From Scalesia atractyloides (lineage: Eukaryota > Streptophyta > Magnoliopsida > Asterales > Asteraceae), in assembly GCA_947069175.1 (NCBI GenBank), contig CAMTDV010000023.1, positions 85,508,391 to 85,572,390 of the forward strand: a stretch of 64,000 nt of DNA, in the 5' to 3' direction. Both the position numbers and the translations under genes were made by a program. Of this stretch, positions 56,669 to 64,000 are shown in pieces (position 1 is the first letter of the stretch; each line of letters opens with the position of its first letter). The notes under the pieces were generated by a model, which was not told the origin of the DNA, made no database searches, and saw only the letters and a program-made list of their open reading frames with translations.

Positions 56669-57462
56669 TTCTGTCAACTCTAGGAAACAAATAAATCTTA
56701 TAAACAAACATAGAGTAACCGGTTGCGCCAACTGAAAACCGTAATCGGCTATTCAACCTTCTAAAACGTTTGAATAATCGCGAATTCTGGTTTATAACCG
56801 ATGCACCGACGATTCTAATCAATTCAGACTTGAATTGACTTAAATTCTGATGATGATCGGTTTTATAACCGAAGATATCCCATAATCTGAATTACTGCAA
56901 TCAAAGATTTTCGTCATACTTTCAGTTCATCAGAAAAGTTTATTTTACTCGCCGGAAAATTCCTGCAAGTCCGCCGGAAAACCGTATTCTTCACCAGAAC
57001 GATAAGTCTTTCAATACCGTCGTAGTCTATCAATTGTTAAGCTATTTCTAACTCGAACCTTTCAATTGAAATCAAATTCAGACGCTGCTATCGGATAATT
57101 TCAGTTCGCCGGAAAATTTCTGGAAATCTTTATTTTCATCTGTGAATCGGTAAGGACATTCAAACACTCTGTTAACGTTTGTTTATCACTTCAATTCCAC
57201 GATTAGCTAATCAAAACGGTTAATTGTCTTGCTCAGTTGAAGTTCATAAAAACAGAGACCGACGCCTTGCCGGATTTCTGAAATAAATCGTTCACCGGTA
57301 TGTTTACTTCTAATTATCGTCTCTGCCATTTCATATTAGTCTGTACAAAGTTTATCAATCGAATTAAACAAGATATAATGGTGTAATCTACTGCCTGTAA
57401 AACTAACGAAGAAGATGAACTGTGATAACATTATAAGGATAATTAAAATTGGTATTTTGAAC

Positions 57463-57885
57463 GGGTTAGACACACAGTCCAGCGGTGGACTGTGTGCGAA
57501 CAAAAACACGCATACGTCCCGAGTTCGATTCTTGACACACGCACCTTCCAGTAATAAAATGCCTTTTTTTTTGTTTAAAACTGAACCGGGTTAACTCCGT
57601 TATATGTTAAGTATAATAAAAACTAGGATATTTACCAAGTTAGACACACAGTCCAGCGGTGGACTGTGTGCCAAACTAAACCACAGGTCCCGGGTTCGAG
57701 ACCTGTGGAGTGCACCGAGTCGTTACGTTAGAATCTTTTTAAAATAAATGATTTTCGGATTAATCTAATTAGTATATAAATATAATTAAAAACAGAATTA
57801 TTTCAGGTTAGACACGTAGCTCAGTTGGTAGAGCTGCGTGCACGCACGGGAGGTCTCGGGTTCGAGCCTCACCCAGCGCATTTCA
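57463..57885 (+). repeat. Three tRNA-like cassettes in LTR copy E
   Basis: Cassettes start near 57464, 57638 and 57806 (spacing 174 and 168 bp). The first and second have the ACACAGTCCA/TGGACTGTGT stem followed by GAGTTCGATTC and GGGTTCGAGACC. The third has TAGCTCAGTTGG and GGGTTCGAGCC. T-runs follow at about 57559, 57732 and 57951. Confidence 0.8.
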
Positions 57886-59038
57886 ATTACACAATAAACC
57901 GGTCAAACAGTCAAAGTCAAAAGTCAACGGTCAACCCAAAAAAAGTCAACATATTTTTTATATTTTTAATTATTTAATTTAATTTAAAAATCAATTAAAA
58001 ATACTTAAAAATAATGTTTTTAAAGATAGGAAATAGCCTTAAACTCGCAAAAATATATCTAAAAATTCTATTAAAATCCTTAATAAAATCCACTCATTTA
58101 CTATATTTTCCGTTATTATTTAGGTTAGTTAATTCTCGTTGTTCCGCTCTTACAACTCGTGCGCATCTCACCATCTCAAATCAAACGCATCCAATGTGAG
58201 TGAACCTTTACAAATTCCCCGTTTTAATCACGTTTTTGGGGTGTATCATGTGTCTTGCTATTTATTATATTTAAATCATTGTGCATACATCATGTCATGA
58301 ACAAATGTGTATTCAGCTTGTTTCAACTGTTGGTGTGGCTATTGTTAGATTTAATTTATTATTTTTCAGTACATGCAATTTCATAGGCCGCCGCTCCCCA
58401 TTACATTATGAGCGTTGAGCAAGTTCCCCATTACATTATGAGCGAGAACCTGGCGTGCCAACATTCGATCGGCTCCGTTTGATTGAGCCTTGATCGCACA
58501 GACATTTATCGTTTTCAGTACATGCAATACGATCGGCTCCGCTTGATTGAGCCTTGATCGCACAGTTTCATTCATGTTATTTATTGTATGATGTTGGTAT
58601 GTTAATGTATGCTATCATATGTTATTGTATGTTATAGTTGTGATTGCTATTGCTGCTGTTTGATTATTTACATTTGCTCATTTATGATTATGCACAATTT
58701 TTCATTGATAAACTAACAAGAAAATCAATAATAAATGTTTATCTAACAAGTTCACTCGCCAACTAATGTTGACCCAAAAACCCCCATTTTTACACATGAT
58801 ACAGGTGAAGCAGCTGCAGCAAGAAACACATAGGACTGGCCTAGAAGAATAAAATAATTTAGAGCTTGGAATTGTTTTGTTTGGTTATTTTCTTTGTATT
58901 GTATGGACATGTTTGGATTATTGGGAATGTAATTTTGACTTTAATAAATATGAAACATATTAGTAAATATCATGAGCTTTGGTGATAACCCAATTATGCC
59001 CCGACTCTTATTCCGCTGCGGGTCGGGGTGTGACAGAT

Positions 59039-59050
59039 TGGTATCAGAGC
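59039..59050 (+). promoter_or_regulatory. Primer binding site (initiator tRNA-Met), copy E
   Basis: TGGTATCAGAGC, three bases after the LTR end. Confidence 0.93.
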
Positions 59051-59850
59051 CATGACTATAGGGGTATAGGATAGGTTATTAGACCCTTAGAGCCTATACT
59101 ATAGTTGATTAGAAATTTTTAAGATTTTTGTGTGTTACATGCCAAATTTCATGATGTTTATATGTTTTATGTTAAATGTTACATTCAATGTTATGCAAGC
59201 ATGTTCATAAGTATATATTATCATATAATGCCTATCATGAATCATATTCTCATAACATATCATATCCATGAAAGCACACACCACATCATTTTCATGATTG
59301 CTTTTACAATGATTTTTGTGTTTTTCAAATCTCATCAAAGTGAGTTCTCATGACGGGCATGTAGTAACTGGAAGGGTACCAGTACCGGTAGTCGGAACGT
59401 CCTGTCTAGGCTGGCATTCGTATAAATCCAAAATAAAGGACCAGTTTGCCTACCTGGGGACTAACGATGAGAGTACGAAGTACCTATTAGGCCAAAGCAT
59501 GCTATACCAAACGTCGTGTGAGCTAACCCCACTTTGAGTTGTCACTGTGTCTACACCTGGACACATTCCGACCATACATCTCGTAAACATATTTTGTGGT
59601 TTGCATTCGGGTGATGCGAGTGTTAAAGCGCCAATACTAATGTGAATCCTACCAAGCCAATAGTCATGGGGGCCCACATGACTATCCAGGTGAAGTTATG
59701 GGGGACATTTGAGGCCCAACATGAGTAAACCCAAGACATCCTATGGATGTAGTTGCATTATTGATATTTATGTTATTTTCATTTTCTTAAAGACACATGA
59801 CACCTAAAAAGACTCCATAAACTCACAATCTTCTTATGTATGTTCCTGTA
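59051..59850 (+). other. 5' leader of gypsy copy E
   Basis: Homologous to the leaders of copies B and G. The open frame ending at 59537 (VVGTSCLGWHSYKSK ... SCELTPL) is preserved. The GTACCAGTACCGGTAGTCGG block is shared by E and G. Confidence 0.65.
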
Positions 59851-61225
59851 GATGTCGGCTAGACAACAACGAGGGGGTAAAAGATCAGGAAGGTCTCACG
59901 AACGCTTGGCCACACAAATCGCGAAACAAATGGCCGTGGTGCTTCCTGATATTGTGGTTCAAGTACAACAAGCTCTCGCCACAAAATCCCACTAATCCTC
60001 CCTAACAACATGACCAGAACATCGGCAACCCTCCTACCAGCAAGTGCTCATACAAAACATTTCAAGTCTTGTGATCCTCCTAAATTTGAAGGGACCGAAG
60101 GTGTCACTGCTCTCCTCCGTTGGTTTGAGGAAATGGAAAACACCTTTCTCAACTGCGATTGTCCTGAGGATCGCAAGGTTCGATACGCCAACGGGAGACT
60201 ATATTTGGGGTAGCTCTCACCTGGTGGAATACTGAAAAGGGAAGAGGGGAATTGATGATGCAATGGCCTTAACATGGGAGGAGTTAAGGAAAATCATGAC
60301 TAGGCGTTTCTGTCCTAGGAGTGAAATTAAAAAGTTGGAGGACGAATTTCATTCTTTAAAGCAAAAGGAGGGTGATCATACCACCTATAACAAAAGGTTC
60401 TTAGAGTTGAACCAAATGGTTTCTAATTTGTTTACCCTAGTGTATCGCTTGGTTGAACACTATATTCGAGGTCTCCCCTCAAAAATTCAAGACTCAGTTC
60501 TAAGCACTTCGCCTGCGACACTTGAAGCCGCGATGGAACTAGCTACCGAACTCACCGAAAATCGCATTCGAAACGGTAAATTCAAAGAGGAGAAAAAGAA
60601 AGCCCCCATTGAGGCTCAAACTTCAAACCATTCTGGTTCCTCTTCGAAGTTTACTGGTAAAAGGAATCGAAGCACAAGAAACTTTGCTGTCACACAAGCA
60701 AATTTCCCTATCCCTGCTGCACCCATCACTCAAGTTGCCCCTTCACCTGCACCATATAAAAAGCCATACTCCGGCCCATTACCAAAATGCAACCGTTGCC
60801 AATATCATCATTTTCCTGATCATCCCTGCCAACATTGCACCGGCTGTGGTCGCGCAGGTCATACTGTTCAAACCTGTCGCATACCTCAGCAAACGAACCG
60901 CCACCAGCCTTCAACCCAAACCCACCAACAAATAATGGGTCAAGCCCAACAACCCCTACTACTACCACTTACCCAACATTTAGCCCAATCATACTACCAA
61001 CCCAACTATCCCATGGTGCAACCTATGCGGGCTTGTTACAACTGTGGAGACCCAAACCACTTTAGAAACACTTGTCCACGTTTGGTGAACATCATTCATG
61101 CCCAAGCTCAAGCAAATCCGGTGAATCAAGCTAACCAAGCTCCACCACCTGTAAGAGGAAGAGCTTATAACATCAACGCTAATACTGTTGAAAATAATAA
61201 CGGCCCAAACGAATCACCCAACTAG
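59851..61225 (+). pseudogene. gag: Gag, copy E, interrupted
   Basis: Starts MSARQQRGGKRSGRSHERLA at 59851. A stop and frameshift come near 59993 (after QQALATKSH), then KHFKSCDPPKFEGTEGVTAL and WFEEMENTFLNCDCPEDRKV in the next frame. A second frameshift lies near 60210. The rest is open from 60263: MTRRFCPRSEIKKLEDEF, VEHYIRGLPSKIQDSVL, MELATELTENRIRN, zinc knuckles CTGCGRAGHTVQTC and CYNCGDPNHFRNTC, stop at 61223-61225. The same plan as the intact copy B gag shows that B and E belong to one family. Confidence 0.9.
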
Positions 61226-61814
61226 TTTTTCCTCGCCAAGAATCAAGACTCAACTCCAATCGTCTAGTTTTAATGTTTTCTTTATGTTATCTCAATCTTT
61301 CCATATCCCAGTTGTAAAATTTGGAAATTATGTATCCAAGAATTTTAATGTGATTTGATATTACAGTTTTGTTCTATACTCATTGATTTAACATTCATAT
61401 CATCATACATCTCGACGTATCTCAATCTCATCATTTAAAGAAGTTGGGTTGTGTCACACTTTTACATAGACTGACCCTTCATCATAACCAACGAGAGAGG
61501 TACTGTCATCATTTAGTCATGTATCATTTCAGAATTTAGACTCAAGTTTTGTTCGTTGTGTTGTTTATGTTTTAGAGTCACATAGAACTGATCATGATTT
61601 ACTGATAAAGCCAACGAAAATTTGACAAGAATATGGTGGATACGCCGCTGGTACTTCCTATATATAAGTATTCTTGGCAAAGGATCAAAAGCATTACCAG
61701 GAGGTTATGAAAAGTTCCGTGTAGGTTTAAATATCGTTATGGTTGAAGTTTTGTTTTATGATACATACCTTATCATTACAAACGTATCAGTTCCCTCAAA
61801 ACTATTATGCATAA
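61226..61814 (+). other. Post-gag spacer, copy E
   Basis: No coding sequence. It contains one type 1 unit of the copy B array (about 61615-61720, reverse orientation relative to 27478) and then joins integrase sequence near 61815. Protease, RT and RNase H are absent, so this is an internal deletion relative to a full element. Confidence 0.7.
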
Positions 61815-63275
61815 AATCGTAAGCGACATCAAAGATCAAATCCGAGAAGCACAGCATGTTTCAGTAACAGAAAAGAGACGTGCGCAAGGAGCCGTCTTGT
61901 GGAGCTAAACTTAAAAATTGAAACTAAATCCGACGGTATTCTATACTGTCTAGATCGCATATGGATTCCTGACCACAACAATCTTCGTGATTTTTTTCTT
62001 ATGAATGAGGCGCACAAAACACGATATTCTATACATCCAGGAGCCGACAAGATGTATCAAGACCTTCGATACACCTACTGGTGGCCTGGAATGAAAAAGG
62101 ATATTGCTGATTTTGTTTCCAAGTGCCTTTCATGTTCCAAAATAAAAGCTGAACATCAAAGACCCTCAGGACTTCTGGTCCAACCTGAAATACCTGTAAG
62201 GAAGTGGGAAAACATAACCATGGACTTCATTACCGGGTTACCTCGCACTTCTGGTGGGTATGACACTATATGAGTAATCATTAGTCGTCTTACAAAATCA
62301 ACTCACTTTATTCTGATCCGCGAGGATTTCAAGAACGAGAAGTTAGCTCGTATCTACATCAGTGAAATCGTAAGCCGTCATGGTGTACCGTTAAGCATTA
62401 TTTCCGATCGTGATGGTCGTTTTACTTCACGAACATGGCAAGCCGTACAAGCCGCTTTGGGTGCACGATTAAACCTCAGTACCGCCTATCATCCTCAAAC
62501 TGATGGACAATCTGAACGCACCATTCAAACTCTTGAAGATATGCTTCGAGCATGTGTCATAGACTTCAAGGAAATTGGGACGCTCATCTAGCATTAGTTG
62601 AATTTTCGTACAAACAACAGCTATCATTCAAGCATCGGCATGGCACCTTTTGAAGCCTTATATGGTCGTAAGTGCCGATCTCCAGTATGTTGGCACGAAA
62701 TTGGGGAAGCTCAAATCACTGGTCCGGAATTGATTCAAGAAACCACAGACAAGATCCATCAAATTCGAAACAATCTTCTAGCGGCTCAGAGTCGTCAAAA
62801 GAGTTATGCAGATAAACGACGGAAGCCTTTAGAGTTTAACATTGGTGATCATGTACTTTTGAAAGTATCACCGTGGAAGGGAGTAGTTCGTTTTGGTCAA
62901 AAAGGCAAGCTAGCACCACGCTACGTAGCACCTTTCAAGATACTCGAAAGAGTAGGACCTGTAGCATACAAGCTTGATCTACCAGAAGAACTCAACAGGA
63001 TTCATCCCACATTCCACGTATCAAACTTGAAGAAGTGCCTCGCTAATGAAAACCTCCACATTCCTCTAGAAGATATGCAGATTGATGAATCTATGCCTTT
63101 TTTTGAGAGACCAGTAGAGATCATGGATTTTGGAGAAAAATGTCTACGACGAAGTCGTATCCCAATTGTTAGGGTACGCTGGGAGTCGAAACGGGGACCT
63201 GAGTTTACTTGGGAACGTGAAGACTCAATGCGTGAAAAATACCCGCATCTTTTTCCTACTACTTCTACTACTTAA
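61815..63275 (+). pseudogene. pol: Gypsy integrase and C-terminal domain, copy E
   Basis: Begins just before the HHCC finger (HKTRYSIHPGADKMY ... CLSCSKIKAEHQ, 62009-62160). The core shows MDFITGLPRTSGGYD, then TGA for Trp at 62271, SDRDGRFTSRTW and YHPQTDGQSERT. A frameshift near 62570 disrupts the core end. From 62598 the frame is open: GMAPFEALYGRKCRSPVCW, GDHVLLKVSPWKGVVRFG, APRYVAPFKILERVG, and the Tekay/Del-type end RIPIVRVRWESKRGPEFTWE, stop at 63273-63275. Closely related to copies G and D. Confidence 0.9.
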
Positions 63276-63294
63276 ATTTCGGGACGAAATTCCT

Positions 63295-63308
63295 AAAGTA
63301 GGGGATAC
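63295..63308 (+). promoter_or_regulatory. Polypurine tract, copy E
   Basis: AAAGTAGGGGATAC directly before the 3' LTR start. Confidence 0.85.
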
Positions 63309-64000
63309 TGTAACATTTGTCGAAAACGGGTTTTACCAAACCCGCTCCGTTTGTAATCGAATATCAAGTTATAAATGTGACGTTGCCTATTTATGTTTAT
63401 TTTAATTGTTAATGATACATAATTAATAAACAAACTAAACCATAAAAGTTATAATTGATAAAAAGTATAAATAAAGTAACTAAAAATAAAATGGGGCTGC
63501 CGGGACTCGAACCCGGGTCAGCCAGGTTGTGAACTCCAAAGACTTAACACTCACACGCATAACCACTCCGCCACTTGTTTGTTTTCTGTCAACTCTAGGA
63601 AACAAATAAATCTTATAAACAAACATAGATTAACCGGTTGCGCCAACTGAAAACCGTAATCGGCTATTCAACCGTCTAAAACGTTTGAATAATCGCGAAT
63701 TCTGGTTTATAACCGATGCACCGACGATTCTAATCAATTCAGACTTGAATTGACTTAAATTCTGATGATGATCGGTTTTATAACCGAAGATATCCCATAA
63801 TCTGAATTACTGCAATCAAAGATCTTTCTCGCGACTCAGAAACATTCCACAAACTTGCCATTTCATTTTCGTCATACTTTCAGTTCATCAGAAAAGTTTA
63901 TTTTACTCGCCGGAAAATTCCTGCAAGTCCGCCGGAAAACCGTATTCTTCACCAGAACGATAAGTCTTTCAATACCGTCGTAGTCTATCAATTGTTAAGC
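63309..64000 (+). mobile_element. 3' LTR of gypsy copy E, cut by window end
   Basis: The first 692 bp of the LTR, nearly identical to 56394 onward apart from single-base changes and the 43 bp absent from the 5' LTR (present here at about 63823-63865). It includes the opposite-strand tRNA-like cassette (63492-63580) with a perfect T-arm. Confidence 0.92.

Larger units (their letters stand above)
56394..59035 (+). mobile_element. 5' LTR of gypsy copy E
   Basis: 2642 bp, TGTAACATTTGTCG to GGGGTGTGACA. It is inserted into copy D integrase; the preceding bases ATGTC (56389-56393) are the candidate target duplication, whose partner is outside the window. Compared with the 3' LTR it lacks 43 bp near 56896. 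Hairpin units with arms GGCTC/GAGCC lie at 58466-58496 and 58529-58560. Confidence 0.92.

Overview
This is nuclear DNA of a flowering plant, built almost entirely from transposable elements in an AT-rich background. I see no intact host gene. The case for a plant rests on Ty3/gypsy elements primed by initiator tRNA-Met, a Ty1/copia reverse transcriptase, PIF/Harbinger, an L1-type LINE, a MULE with FAR1-like, SWIM and OTU domains, and plant-style introns. The Tekay/Del-like polyprotein ends, the MULE-OTU fusion and a proline-rich ORF ahead of gag recall elements I associate with Asteraceae; that family assignment is an inference.

Left part (1-19007). Two MITE-like elements (1466-2845) precede a PIF/Harbinger copy flanked by TTA (4313-6310) with a decayed transposase, then a 5'-truncated LINE on the minus strand (6358-8378). 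From 9428 to about 15930 lies a Mutator-type region. It holds a broken MULE-OTU gene (9792-13047) and a GC-rich, frameshifted gene resembling Athila ORF1 (13962-15369). Three clusters of the motif TAGACGGGNCGTCTAG bracket them. The right cluster and about 0.85 kb beyond it are duplicated in tandem (15697-17771). A degenerate ~43 bp repeat array fills 18150-18770.

Right part (19008-64000). One gypsy family with ~2.65 kb LTRs dominates: a solo LTR with its target duplication (19008-21673); a gag-only element with near-identical LTRs (24131-33701, minus) followed by an extra leader copy; a pol fragment, LTR, leader and truncated gag (33702-39904, plus); an LTR with a pol end (53348-56393, minus); and, inserted in the latter, an element with gag and integrase remnants (56394 to past the window end, plus). 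A second gypsy element with ~3.5 kb LTRs (39905-52687, minus) carries an extra ORF, gag, protease, RT, RNase H and integrase, all broken. It abuts a copia RT fragment (52688-53347).

The most unusual signal is inside the 2.65 kb LTRs. Each full copy holds three or four tRNA-like cassettes spaced about 168 bp apart, plus one oppositely oriented cassette. Many have B-box-like sequence and a T-run downstream, which suggests clustered Pol III units. The only long intact retroelement ORF is the 461-residue gag at 28874-30259. The other proteins are interrupted, so any mobility of this family would need proteins from elsewhere in the genome.
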